Source: Nodosilinea sp. P-1105
GTDB taxonomy: Bacteria; Cyanobacteriota; Cyanobacteriia; Phormidesmidales; Phormidesmidaceae
Reading direction: 5' to 3'
Assembly (NCBI RefSeq): GCF_012911975.1
Contig: NZ_SMDQ01000002.1
Coordinates: forward strand, 141,347 to 205,346
Length of the DNA stretch: 64,000 nucleotides
Shown: positions 27,676 to 36,387 of the stretch, in pieces
How the letters are laid out: the number at the start of each line of letters is the position of its first letter
Position numbering within the stretch: position 1 is the stretch's first letter
Notes under the pieces: generated by a model
Told to the model about the DNA's origin: nothing
Databases searched by the model: none
The model's input: the letters and a program-made list of their open reading frames with translations, nothing else
Translations under genes and position numbers: made by a program

Positions 27676-29102
27676 CTATTCAGCGTCAATACACCCTACC
27701 CCACTGTAATTTAGTGCTACAGGGACTTAGCGCTAATGAGCATGACCCCATGTCCCCCTTGGCCGTGTTGATGAACGTTGAGTGTCATCTGCCGGGGGCC
27801 ACCGATGCCACCCTGACTGGGGGGCGAGAGTTTTTAGATAGTTTGGTGGCAGCCGTTAGCCGTTACGGCCAACAGATCCTGAGTGGGGTGATTCGCCCCC
27901 TGTCAACTGCGGGTGTAGCGCCGCCTATGGTTGATTTGAAGCCAGGGGAGGGGGGCTACCACCATTTAATTGTGCAACAGCAGCCCATCGACCCCCCCGT
28001 CACTGACACGAATGCGCTGCCGCCACTAGACATTAAGCTGACGACGGTACAGTTTTATGACCTGATGGAGGCCGTGGATCAACTGTTGGCCGACACCCAG
28101 ACCCTACCCGACCTGACGGCCCAGTTTCAGGCGGTGCCCCGGCGGTTGGTGAAACCGGCCGAGCCCATGACCAAGCGAGCCGCCCCAGCGGCCATTGGGG
28201 CAGCGGCTTTGGCGGCTGCTGGCTTAGCGCTCTTCTTTGTGCCACCGCCTGTGTTTGAGCCCAGCCGACCCGAGCAGCAGACCGAGTCCTCTGAGGCCGG
28301 GGCAGATCCCCTGGCGGGGAATGGAGGTGATAATCTGGCCAACGACGACAACCTGACTGATCCTAATGCAGCTGAGGCGGCGGTCGATCGCTTAGAAGCG
28401 GCGCCAGCCATTACCGATGCCGATACCATTGCTGTGCTCCGGCAAGATGTGGCCAATCGGCTTCAAGACGCTTGGGCTCAAGATCCGCTCCCCACTGAAG
28501 CGTTAACCTACCGCATGGTGGTGTCAGAAGATGGGGATATTTTGGGCTACAAGTATGAAAACGAGGCGGCCCTAGCGGCGGTCGATACGACCCCCTTGCC
28601 ACAGCTCACGTTTCTGCCGGTCAATGCCAATCAGCCTGTACAGGAAGCCGTAGCCCAATTTATCGCTACCTTTACCCCGGATGGGACTGTGGTGGTGGAA
28701 CCGGCTAACCGAGCCAGTGGGGCTGCTACTCCAACCAACAGCGAGGCCAACAGCGAGGCCAACAGCGAGACCGCATCAGGACGACTCCCGGCCCTAGAGG
28801 CCCAGATCAATGATGGCGATCGCATTCGCACCCTGAACAGCACCCTCTACAGCAGTATTCTAGACAACCTAGAACCTCTGTCCGCCAATGAACCCCTAAA
28901 CTTTCGGGTACGGTTGGATAGAGATGGGACTGTGGTCGGCTACGAACCCACTAACGCGGCTGCCGTGCTGCTGGCTGAGGAAACTCCCCTGCCGGGGCTG
29001 GTGACTCGCACCAACAGCGATTCAGAGCAGGCTGACTTTTTGGTAGTCTTTACTGAAACTGGGGTCTTGCAGGTGAGCCCCTGGGATGGTTGGCCCCAGT
29101 AG
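27672..29102 (+). CDS. DUF4335-family membrane protein with duplicated C-terminal domain
   Basis: A 476-residue protein. The N-terminal domain (QRQYTLPHCNLVLQGLS, ECHLPGATDATLTGGREFLD) matches DUF4335. A membrane helix (AAIGAAALAAAGLALFFVPP, about residue 175-195) is followed by an acidic linker and two related domains: ADTIAVLRQDVANRLQ...MVVSEDGDILGYKYENEAAL, and GDRIRTLNSTLYSSIL...VRLDRDGTVVGYEPTNAAAV. They are separated by a short repeat (NSEANSEANSE; three 12-bp DNA units near 28736-28771). The C-terminal part should therefore face the periplasm. Translationally coupled to DUF3038 upstream; an OmpA-like gene follows by 42 bp. Likely an envelope-related unit, function unknown. Confidence 0.78.
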   Translation: MTIQRQYTLPHCNLVLQGLSANEHDPMSPLAVLMNVECHLPGATDATLTGGREFLDSLVAAVSRYGQQILSGVIRPLSTAGVAPPMVDLKPGEGGYHHLIVQQQPIDPPVTDTNALPPLDIKLTTVQFYDLMEAVDQLLADTQTLPDLTAQFQAVPRRLVKPAEPMTKRAAPAAIGAAALAAAGLALFFVPPPVFEPSRPEQQTESSEAGADPLAGNGGDNLANDDNLTDPNAAEAAVDRLEAAPAITDADTIAVLRQDVANRLQDAWAQDPLPTEALTYRMVVSEDGDILGYKYENEAALAAVDTTPLPQLTFLPVNANQPVQEAVAQFIATFTPDGTVVVEPANRASGAATPTNSEANSEANSETASGRLPALEAQINDGDRIRTLNSTLYSSILDNLEPLSANEPLNFRVRLDRDGTVVGYEPTNAAAVLLAEETPLPGLVTRTNSDSEQADFLVVFTETGVLQVSPWDGWPQ

Positions 29103-29144
29103 CAACAGTTCCAAACAAGCATCTGGCCCTCGCCACCGTCTGGT

Positions 29145-30221
29145 ATGTCTGATCCCTCTGAAATGCCCCCAATTCCCCCTGAACAGCCCCAAGGCGTTCA
29201 GCCCTCCCCCATGACGCCAACTCCCCCGACTCTCTCGCGGCCTGGGGGCCTGAAGCGGGGGGTTTACAGCCTCTGGTGGCTGGTCAGTCGTCTAGTGGTT
29301 CTGGGGGTCACTGCTAGCCTGGGTTGGACGTTGGGCATGGTAGTGGCCCAGGTATTTCCGTCCCGCAACCCAGATCCTCCGATCGCTGAGGTAGCCCTGC
29401 GCCAGGTGGGACAAACTACCCGGCGATTGCGCCAGCTGCCTCAGTGGTGGCGAGGCAGTGTGCCAGACCCCATCGACCCAGACCCAGTCGAACCGGGAGA
29501 GGATGAGGCGGTAACGGATACCCCGACAGACATGGCTCCAGTGGAGCCGATAGCCCCTGAGGCCTCCGAGTTCTCTGAGGAAGAGCGCCAGCAGCTGGCA
29601 GATGACCTAACTCGACTGCAGCAGGATTTAGCCAATTTAGAATCCCGTCTCGATCAACTTGAGGAGACAGTAGGCCAAACCACCACGGGTACCCTGGCCA
29701 TGCGGCTGCAACAGCTGGAGCAACTTTCTTTAGACCCAGAGTTAGATCCAGAGGCAGAGGCTGATCCAGAGGAAGCTGATCCAGAGGAGACGGCTGAAGC
29801 GCCAGAAGCAATAGCTCCAGAGGCACCCCCCACCCCAGTACCGTTTCCAGAACCCCAATTTCCACTGATCAGCGATCGGATTGTGCTTCCCAGTACTCTG
29901 CTGTTTGAGCCCGGCAGCAGCACCCTGCTGCCGGCGGGAGAACAACTGCTAGATACGATCGTGTCTGACCTGCGTCAGTATCCGGCGGCCACATTGCTGG
30001 TAGGTAGCCACACCGCTGGCCCCAATGATCCAACCGCCGATCGCGAGCTCACCTTTCGCCAAGCCCAAGTGGTACAGCAGTATCTAGAGCCCCAGTTGGC
30101 TAGCGATCGCCGTCGCTGGGTGGTGGTGGGCTATGGCCAGTCTCGGCCTCGGGTGATCAGCACCAGCCCCGAAGCCCAGCAGCGTAACCAGCGCATTGAT
30201 ATTGGCATTGTGCCCCGATAG
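29145..30221 (+). CDS. OmpA-domain envelope protein with N-terminal membrane anchor
   Basis: A 358-residue protein: a Pro-rich start, one membrane helix (SLWWLVSRLVVLGVTASLGW), a Pro/Glu-rich stretch, a coiled coil (DDLTRLQQDLANLESRLDQL, with DQLEETV following), an acidic repeat (DPEAEADPEEADPEETAEAP) and a C-terminal OmpA-like domain. That domain has LFEPGSSTLLPAGEQLLDTI, VGSHTAGPNDPTADRELTFR and VVGYGQSRPRV with final RNQRIDIGI. OmpA domains bind peptidoglycan, so it probably links the inner membrane to the wall, much like MotB or TolR-type linkers, rather than being an outer membrane barrel. It belongs to the DUF3038-DUF4335 run. Exact partner unknown. Confidence 0.82.
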   Translation: MSDPSEMPPIPPEQPQGVQPSPMTPTPPTLSRPGGLKRGVYSLWWLVSRLVVLGVTASLGWTLGMVVAQVFPSRNPDPPIAEVALRQVGQTTRRLRQLPQWWRGSVPDPIDPDPVEPGEDEAVTDTPTDMAPVEPIAPEASEFSEEERQQLADDLTRLQQDLANLESRLDQLEETVGQTTTGTLAMRLQQLEQLSLDPELDPEAEADPEEADPEETAEAPEAIAPEAPPTPVPFPEPQFPLISDRIVLPSTLLFEPGSSTLLPAGEQLLDTIVSDLRQYPAATLLVGSHTAGPNDPTADRELTFRQAQVVQQYLEPQLASDRRRWVVVGYGQSRPRVISTSPEAQQRNQRIDIGIVPR

Positions 30222-30268
30222 GCCCCTGCGTCTAGTACTGCTTTTGTTCTTGCTTGGTTTTTGTCCTT

Positions 30269-31270
30269 ATGCGTCTGGTCTTTTTTGGTACCCCCCAGTT
30301 TGCCGTGCCCAGCCTGCAGCGGCTGCTGGCCGAACCCGACTTTGACGTCGTGGCAGTGGTTACCCAGCCGGACAAGCGCCGGGGCCGGGGCAAACAGGTG
30401 CAGCCGTCCCCCGTCAAGCAGGTGGCCCTAGCCGCCAACGGCCCCACAATAGTCACTCCCCGCCGGATCAAAAAAGATGAGGATGCCCTAGCAACCCTAG
30501 CGACCCTCCAGGCCGATGCTTTTGTGGTGGTGGCCTACGGTCAGATTTTATCCCAGCGGATTTTAGATATGCCCCGCCTGGGCTGCATCAATGGCCATGG
30601 CTCGCTGCTGCCTGCCTACCGAGGGGCAGCCCCCATCCAGTGGTGCATCGTCAATGGGGAGACCGAAACTGGCATGACCACCATGCTGATGGATGCAGGC
30701 ATGGACACGGGGGCCATGTTGCTCAAGTCACACCTGCCCATGGGTCTGCTGGATAACTTTTTCGACGTGGCAGCTGCCCTGGCTGACCAGTGCGCCGACT
30801 TGCTGGTGGCAACCCTCCAGAGCCTGGAGGCGGGCAGTCTCACCCCCGAGCCTCAGCCAGCTGCCCTGGCCACCTATGCCCCCCTGATTCAAAAGCAAGA
30901 CTATGAACTGGACTGGGGAAAAGCCGCGATCGCGCTGCACAATCAAATTCGTGGTTTCTATCCCAACTGTGTGACCCCCTTTAGAGGTCAACCCCTCAAG
31001 GTGACCGCCACCATTCCCCTGGGGGCGACCTATTGGCCTCACCTACCTCTTGAATGGGAGGCTCTGCCGACCGCCTTTGAGACCCTACAGCTAGAGCCAG
31101 CCACGCCTGGCACCGTTGTGGGTTTCCTGAAGGGCTATGGTCCGGTGGTGCAAACGGGGGATGGCTGGCTGCTGCTGCACCAGGTGAAGCCCAGCGGCAA
31201 GCAAGCCCAGACCGGGGCTGATTTTGTTAATGGCAGTCACTTGCAGGTGGGGGAGGTGTTGGGGAGGTGA
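30269..31270 (+). CDS. fmt: Methionyl-tRNA formyltransferase
   Basis: Fmt transfers a formyl group from 10-formyl-tetrahydrofolate to initiator Met-tRNA. The 333-residue protein starts [20 protein letters not shown] at 30269; the upstream start at 30254 adds only MVFVL and is not expected. Catalytic elements are present: [20 protein letters not shown] (Asn and His of the formyltransferase site) and [12 protein letters not shown] (catalytic Asp). The C-terminal tRNA-binding domain includes [11 protein letters not shown] and ends VGEVLGR. It follows the OmpA-like gene by 47 bp on the same strand and may be cotranscribed with it. Downstream is a low-complexity tract. Confidence 0.95.
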   Translation: MRLVFFGTPQFAVPSLQRLLAEPDFDVVAVVTQPDKRRGRGKQVQPSPVKQVALAANGPTIVTPRRIKKDEDALATLATLQADAFVVVAYGQILSQRILDMPRLGCINGHGSLLPAYRGAAPIQWCIVNGETETGMTTMLMDAGMDTGAMLLKSHLPMGLLDNFFDVAAALADQCADLLVATLQSLEAGSLTPEPQPAALATYAPLIQKQDYELDWGKAAIALHNQIRGFYPNCVTPFRGQPLKVTATIPLGATYWPHLPLEWEALPTAFETLQLEPATPGTVVGFLKGYGPVVQTGDGWLLLHQVKPSGKQAQTGADFVNGSHLQVGEVLGR

Positions 31271-31682
31271 AGAGGTGGGGAGGTGGGGGGGTGAAGGGGT
31301 GGATGGGTGGATGGGTGAAGGGGCGGACCTGTGTGTCCGCCCTGGCGGGGGAATGGGGGGGATTTTGGATTTTGGCATCCCCTCCTGGGAGGGGCAGGGG
31401 TGGGTCAGCTCGATTTTGAATTTTGGATTCTTCCCTTTGCTGCGCACGGGCGACGTCCTACGTTCTTCCCTCTTCCCTCTTCCCTCTTCCCTCTTCCCTC
31501 TTCCCTCTTCCCTCTTCCCTCTTCCCTCTTCCCTCTTCCCTCTTCCCTCTTTATCAAGCCTTCATCACAGCGGTCTTGCGTGTCCATGGTGAAGACAGGA
31601 TATTTCAATGGCTGGTATAGCCCAGGACAACGGAAGGAGTTGATATCCTGAGGGGGATCTGGTCCTTCCTATCTTTCCTCCT
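31271..31682. repeat. Low-complexity tract with a 12-copy heptanucleotide array
   Basis: The first part (31271-31330) is G-rich (GGTGGGGAGG type). At 31376-31407 is the module CATCCCCTCCTGGGAGGGGC also found in family B. TTTGCTGCGCACGGGCGACG begins at 31436. From 31465 to 31548 the unit CTTCCCT is repeated 12 times without interruption. Short tandem heptamers of this class are known from cyanobacteria. No gene is present; the yhhQ promoter probably lies in the last 100 bp. Confidence 0.85.
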
Positions 31683-32498
31683 ATGGCAACTGAATCCCCT
31701 ACCGCCGCAGCCCCTGCGATCGCGGTGCCCGAGCATATCCAGAATCGGCGTCAGGTTGTGTTTTTAGTGCTGTCAGGGCTGTTTCTCGGCACCCTGGGCA
31801 TGCTTAACATTCTCAGCATTAGTCGGTTTGTGAATGTGTTTACCTGGGGCGATTTTGCGGTCACGGTGGCAGTAGGGGTTCTGCCCTATCCTGTCACCTT
31901 TCTATGTACGGACCTAATTTCAGAGCTGTACGGCAAAGAACGGGCCAACCAGGTGGTCTGGGTGGGGCTGCTGCTGAATGTTTGGGTGCTATTTATTGTC
32001 TGGCTGGGGGGCGTCTTGCCAGGCTTCGAGCAGATCGACCCGGCCACCGGGGAAATTATGCGGGATGCCGCTGGCCGGTTGCCGGTGTTTTTCGAGATTC
32101 GTAACCTCACCTTTGGGGCGGTGACGGCCTCTATGGCCGCCTATTTAACGGCTCAGTTTGTGGATGTGTACCTGTTTCACTTTTGGAAAACCTTGACCAA
32201 TGGTAAGCATCTGTGGCTGCGTAACAATGGCTCGACCCTTTTGAGCCAACTGGTGGATACTACAGCTGTGGTGCTAATCACTCACTTTTTGGCCGGGGTG
32301 TTGCCCATCGACGATAGCCAAAGTTTGTGGCCCCAGTTGATTCGCTTTATTGGCTATGGCTACGTGTTTAAGCTGGTAGCCGCCCTGTTGGATACGGGGC
32401 CGTTTTACCTGTGTGTGTATTGGCTATCGGGTTATCTTCAGCTTGAATCTCCGGTCCCAAAGCCGAAGCGGCCTCGATTGGGAAGTCGGCGTGATTGA
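31683..32498 (+). CDS. YhhQ-family queuosine precursor transporter
   Basis: A 271-residue integral membrane protein with about six helices. The signature YPVTFLCTDLISELYGKERA is diagnostic of the YhhQ/DUF165 family, whose characterised members import queuosine precursors (7-cyano-7-deazaguanine and relatives). Later conserved parts are FGAVTASMAAYLTAQFVDVY, LWLRNNGSTLLSQLVDTTAV and YGYVFKLVAALLDTGPFYLC. A basic tail (PKPKRPRLGSRRD) ends the protein. The N-terminal 25 residues are Ala/Pro-rich and probably cytosolic. No queuosine riboswitch was recognised in the upstream repeat tract. Confident at family level; the substrate is inferred from the family. Confidence 0.87.
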   Translation: MATESPTAAAPAIAVPEHIQNRRQVVFLVLSGLFLGTLGMLNILSISRFVNVFTWGDFAVTVAVGVLPYPVTFLCTDLISELYGKERANQVVWVGLLLNVWVLFIVWLGGVLPGFEQIDPATGEIMRDAAGRLPVFFEIRNLTFGAVTASMAAYLTAQFVDVYLFHFWKTLTNGKHLWLRNNGSTLLSQLVDTTAVVLITHFLAGVLPIDDSQSLWPQLIRFIGYGYVFKLVAALLDTGPFYLCVYWLSGYLQLESPVPKPKRPRLGSRRD

Positions 32499-33044
32499 TT
32501 GGGACGGTGGGGAGATGGGGAAGGTGGGGAGGTTGGGGAGGTGGGAAGGTGGTCAAAGATAATCAACCAGCCGCTGTCGAGCCCCAACCCGGCCAGATAG
32601 CGATCCAGCTGCTCCAGCCCTGCGGCCATGGGATCCGGTCGACCTTCACGCCATACTTTCAGCTCTATTCCCAGGGTGACATCCCCATAGCGCAAACACA
32701 GATCCATCTTGATGTTAAATGGGCTGACCGTATTTAAGCGGTTACTGCCGCCTGCAGTGACCTTGTAATCCCGCACATCCCGTACCCCAATTAAAGCAAG
32801 GGATTGAGGGAATTCTTGGGGACGATCGGGGTAGCCAGAGCGAAGCTGGTGTAAGCAAGAAATTAAGACGTCGTCTCTGAGCACTTTGCCAAAGCTAGCA
32901 TCGCGGTGGTTTTGCCCGTTTGTCGAGGACAAAATATCCCTGCTGGGCCACCAATTTCGTCAGATTCGGCAGCCGATCTAGGGGTGGCAGCATATAGTGG
33001 ATGTCGGGTTTACAGGGGCCAGCGGTGTTAAACCATTTGGACAT
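32438..33044 (-). pseudogene. Remnant of an AAA ATPase / PD-(D/E)XK nuclease fusion gene
   Basis: Reading the minus strand from the ATG at 33044 gives FNTAGPCKPDIHYMLPPLDR and a stretch ending GYFVLDKR, the typical start of the AAA-like family with a C-terminal nuclease domain. The frame then breaks near 32905-32925, where the P-loop remnant GKTTAMLALAK is visible in another frame. A third frame (32932-32438) continues LISCLHQLRSGYPDRPQEF and VRDVRDYKV...SPFNIK. It then jumps directly to the nuclease end LGIELKVWREGRPDPM...LDRYLAGLGLDSGWLIIFD. Most of the ATPase core and the central region are deleted and the frame is shifted at least once. The 3' end runs into G-rich low-complexity DNA and overlaps the end of yhhQ. 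Confidence 0.8.
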
Positions 33045-33206
33045 CACTAAAGCTAGCGTAGATAACAGGTCGCAGTATAGCGTGCAACAGCTAACCGGCT
33101 TCTGATCGAGACTAAAGACAGTCAGACAGTCCGCCCTGGCTGTCGTGCCTCGACTGTAGGGATTAGCAATCTTCCAAACGCCAACGTGTGACTGCTCTAG
33201 TCACCG
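33045..33206. other. Short intergenic segment beside the pseudogene
   Basis: About 160 bp between the remnant ATPase gene and narM. No gene, hairpin or repeat was recognised. Confidence 0.35.
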
Positions 33207-33674
33207 TTATCCATCCATTAGCCCAAATTCCACCAGGGCGGGGTAAAAGTTTTTATTTTCGTGGCTGGGACGGCTGAGCTTGATTAGGGCAAATCGCTGT
33301 AGGGGATCGAGGGCTTGCCACTGGTCTAGGGAAATCGTGCAGCGCTCTGCGGCGGCTCGGGTGACGACCTCAGGGGGGATCGACTGGGGGTTTTCCCAGG
33401 GGGGATGGGGGTCAAGGGGTAGGGTTTTGGCGGGTGCTCCGGTGTAATGGCTGACCAGTCCCTGTACATAGTCGCCATAGGCGACAGCTGTGGCCGCATC
33501 CTGGCACGGGCGCTGGGCCAACTGTTGTCGCTCGGCAGGGCTGAATTGGTTCCAGTGGTGTAGTTTGAGTTTGACACCGCAGGTATCTAGGTTAAATCGC
33601 ACGATCATTGGAATGCAGCGCAGGGACTCTACAAAGTCGGCTTCGAAGTCAAAGAATACAGGGGATGGGGGCAT
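33207..33674 (-). CDS. narM: Nitrate reductase-associated protein (NarM-like)
   Basis: A 155-residue protein from MPPSPVFFDFEADFVESLRC. The block FFDFEADFVESLRCIPMIVR followed by LDTCGVKLKLHHWNQFS is the signature of the nitrate reductase-associated family; NarM is required for active nitrate reductase (NarB) in cyanobacteria. The C-terminal half has CTISLDQWQALDPLQRFALI and ends NFYPALVEFGLMDG, as in the family. The open frame extends 20 codons upstream (33734), but conserved sequence starts near the ATG at 33674. No narB, nrt or nir gene is in the window, so it stands apart from the nitrate assimilation operon. It is 12 bp downstream of the mlaD-like gene on the same strand and may be cotranscribed with it. 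Confidence 0.85.
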   Translation of the reverse strand: MPPSPVFFDFEADFVESLRCIPMIVRFNLDTCGVKLKLHHWNQFSPAERQQLAQRPCQDAATAVAYGDYVQGLVSHYTGAPAKTLPLDPHPPWENPQSIPPEVVTRAAAERCTISLDQWQALDPLQRFALIKLSRPSHENKNFYPALVEFGLMDG

Positions 33675-33746
33675 CGGCAAGGGGTGCGATCGCGGCTTAT
33701 GGGCATGGGTCAGGCGTGCTGAGGCATGGGGCAACAGCCATCGCCT

Positions 33747-35036
33747 CTAGGGTACTGGACTGGGGGGCACTGGGCTGGGGTGAGCCTGAAAGCGATACAG
33801 CTGCCCCTCATGGCTGACTAACAGCTGAGACCCGGTGTCAGCGGCTTCTGGTTTAGGCGCTGGGGTGAGGGTAATGCGCTCCACCCGGTTGCCTGCCGGG
33901 AATGTCAGAGCTTCGGCTAGCTGACTTTCTTGTTCGAGCTGATGGGTAATCGATACCAGGTCGCTTAAGCCATTGATCAGCCGACGAATGTTTTGCCGCA
34001 AAACTGGATCTCCGGTTAGCTCATCCACATCTGCCAGCACCTTTTGGGCACTTTGAAACACGCTCCGGGCAGAATCTAGGGTCTGCTGCAAGAGCAATAG
34101 GTTTTCAGGGGTGTTCACAGCTGAGGTAATTGACCGCAGATCAGCCATGGTCGCTGCCGCATCGGCAGACAGGGTATCTAGGTTATTGAGGAGCTCGCTG
34201 TCTCGAATGGTGGGGCTGAGGGTCGCCATGATCGCCTCCAGTTCAGCCGTACTGCGGTTCAGGTTACCCAGAGTGCTGATCAGGGTGCCGCGATTGGCCA
34301 TAATCAGGTTGTTGATTTCGGTGCCAGTCACTTCAAACTGGGCCGCTGTGCTGCCCACCTGGGCAGCGGCATCACTGACACTACCGGTGGCCTGGTTGGC
34401 TGACACCATCAACGGCCCCAGATCGGTGCGAATTTGTTGAGATAGGCCAATCAGTTCGTCTGTCAGCAGCGTGGCACTTTCGGTCAAGACGGTGGCATTC
34501 TGGAGGGTGACCCTTAAATCCTCCAGCATGTCTGGGTCAGCAAAGGCACTGGCCAGCCCCTCTGCCGAACGAATCAGCGACTCGTAGCTGGCACCGACAA
34601 ACCCCTGGACGCGATCGCCACTACAAACAATCACCTGGCTATCACAGCCATCCCCCGTAATGGGCATGGCGATGGCATCCTCTGGCAAGGGGCGGACGGG
34701 CGTAATATCAATCGTGGTTTCGCCAATCAGCCCCGACTGGTTAACTACCACATTGGCGTCCTGGGGAATGCGCAAGTCGGCTTGGGTAATTTCCGCAACC
34801 ACCTCTACCTCATTAGCGGCGGGGCTAATGCTCAAGACCCGCCCTACTGGCACGCCGCGATAGCGTACCGCAGCCCCCTGGTTCATCCCCAGAGTATTTT
34901 CAAACAGGAACACCGCCCGATAGGTGCGGGCACCTGGGCTGAGGCCCCGCAGCCACAGGACCAATCCGCCAAACAGGCCCACCGCAATTAATATCAACAG
35001 ACCTACAGATCCTTCTCGGATTGCCCTTGAGCGCAT
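33747..35036 (-). CDS. MCE/MlaD-family lipid transport protein
   Basis: A 429-residue protein with one N-terminal membrane helix (VGLLILIAVGLFGGLVLWLR) and an MCE domain: YRAVFLFENTLGMNQGAAVR, YRGVPVGRVLSISPA, VNQSGLIGETTIDITPV. A long helical periplasmic region follows (LLTDELIGLSQQIRTDLGPL and similar), probably assembling into a needle as in related proteins. The C-terminus is Pro-rich. MCE proteins form the periplasmic part of ABC lipid transporters; cyanobacterial and plastid homologues (TGD2) carry phospholipid or glycolipid between membranes. The ATPase partner is encoded 133 bp upstream on the same strand; no permease is adjacent. Confidence 0.88.
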   Translation of the reverse strand: MRSRAIREGSVGLLILIAVGLFGGLVLWLRGLSPGARTYRAVFLFENTLGMNQGAAVRYRGVPVGRVLSISPAANEVEVVAEITQADLRIPQDANVVVNQSGLIGETTIDITPVRPLPEDAIAMPITGDGCDSQVIVCSGDRVQGFVGASYESLIRSAEGLASAFADPDMLEDLRVTLQNATVLTESATLLTDELIGLSQQIRTDLGPLMVSANQATGSVSDAAAQVGSTAAQFEVTGTEINNLIMANRGTLISTLGNLNRSTAELEAIMATLSPTIRDSELLNNLDTLSADAAATMADLRSITSAVNTPENLLLLQQTLDSARSVFQSAQKVLADVDELTGDPVLRQNIRRLINGLSDLVSITHQLEQESQLAEALTFPAGNRVERITLTPAPKPEAADTGSQLLVSHEGQLYRFQAHPSPVPPSPVP

Positions 35037-35169
35037 TGACCTTATCTACCTCAATCATTACCATATCGACCATCCCCCATTCTCCCAGAGAATCTGCGCC
35101 ATCATCCCGAATACCAACCTGCTGAGCCAAGGCTTGGCGGTTAGCGGCGACGATGCCATCCAACCTACC

Positions 35170-36036
35170 CTAGGGGGCGAGCTGAATCGGTCCCTGGACT
35201 TGGCCACTAAAAAACTGGCGGACAAAGGGGTTGTCGGTTTCATCAATGGCCTCCACTGGGCCACTCCATTGAATGCGCCCCCGATGTAAAAAGATCACAC
35301 GATTGGCTGTGCGACGAATTGTGCTGTCTTGGTGGGTCACAATTAAGTACGAACTGCATCCATTGCTGCTTTGAATATCTCGGATCAGGTCTTCTATCAC
35401 GGTAGATGCAATTGGGTCCAGCCCCGCCGTCGGTTCATCGTACAGTAACAGAGCTGGCCGATCCTGGGGGTTATCAGGATTAGACACAATCGCTCTAGCA
35501 AAGCTGACCCGCTTGCGCATTCCCCCCGATAACTCCGCTGGATAGCGTTCTCCTGTACCCGGCAAGCCCACCATGTCTAGCACATTAGCCACAATTTGAT
35601 GAATCTGTCGAGCGGATAACTTAGAGTGTTGATACAGCAGAAAACCAACATTTTCCCTGACTGTCAAGGAATCAAATAGGGCGGCCTGCTGAAATACCAT
35701 GCCAATGCCCACCGGATCTACGGCATCCTCGATCAGCCCGTCTCGCCGCTGACCGGCCACATAAATTTCCCCGGCATCAGCGGGTAACAACCCCGCAATA
35801 ATTCGCAAAATGGTGGATTTACCGGTCCCCGACGGACCGATAATCGCCACGGATTCGCCACGATAAATGGTTAAATCAACATGGTCTAGGACCTGATTAG
35901 GGCCAAAGCTTTTGCAAATACCCCGCAGTTCCAGTAGCGGCTCCTGACCACAACCACCGGACTGTACACTCTGATAAGACTGGCTTGGGTCGGTGGTATA
36001 CCGCTCTCTATTCCTGCTGGCGTCAGTCATAGGCAC
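35170..36036 (-). CDS. ABC transporter ATP-binding protein, MlaF/TGD3 type
   Basis: A 288-residue ABC ATPase with a roughly 30-residue extra N-terminus. Walker A is GPSGTGKSTILRIIAGLL, the Q-loop lies in GIGMVFQQAALFDSLTVREN, the signature is ELSGGMRKRVSFARAI, and Walker B is PALLLYDEPTAGLDP, followed by the H-loop LIVTHQD. The SGGM signature is characteristic of the MlaF/TGD3 subgroup. It should power the MCE lipid transporter together with the MlaD-like protein encoded downstream; the permease (MlaE-like) must be elsewhere. Divergent from the YvcK-type gene. Confidence 0.92.
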   Translation of the reverse strand: MPMTDASRNRERYTTDPSQSYQSVQSGGCGQEPLLELRGICKSFGPNQVLDHVDLTIYRGESVAIIGPSGTGKSTILRIIAGLLPADAGEIYVAGQRRDGLIEDAVDPVGIGMVFQQAALFDSLTVRENVGFLLYQHSKLSARQIHQIVANVLDMVGLPGTGERYPAELSGGMRKRVSFARAIVSNPDNPQDRPALLLYDEPTAGLDPIASTVIEDLIRDIQSSNGCSSYLIVTHQDSTIRRTANRVIFLHRGRIQWSGPVEAIDETDNPFVRQFFSGQVQGPIQLAP

Positions 36037-36387
36037 CTATGTCTTTAAAGCTGTTGTTAACCATAGCGAAAGGTTTCATTCCCCAGTCATCGCTAACATC
36101 AAAAGCGCTAAGCCCAAGCGATGTCAATGTCCCAGAACGCTGTGTTGCGATCGCACCTCACCCCTCAGCCCTCTGGCCAGCGCTATTACCCTTGCCCATG
36201 GCTAGAATAGCTCGCGCCTGGGCAACTCAAAACTAAGATTTGACCTTGGTATACAATTGGGCACCACGACCCTTAGTTATAGAAGCTACACTATCCTTCG
36301 AGGTGTGCCATCTTGCTAAAACGCCGCTGACTAGTGCGAACATCACCCTGTTCCCTGGCCTGCCATCCTCCTATTTCAACCGCCCCC
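36037..36387. other. Divergent intergenic region, mlaF/yvcK
   Basis: About 350 bp with both promoters expected. The GTG at 36334 opens the same frame as the downstream gene but the additional residues look untranslated. No repeat or hairpin of note. Confidence 0.35.

Noticed and set aside
31405..31651. Open frames of 65-120 codons through the heptamer array on both strands
   Set aside because: They exist only because the 7-bp unit lacks stop codons in several frames (for example repeated LFPLPSS); low complexity, not genes.
36334..36387. N-terminal extension of the YvcK-type protein from the GTG at 36334
   Set aside because: The 18 additional residues ([12 protein letters not shown]...) look random and the ATG at 36388 gives a sensible start.
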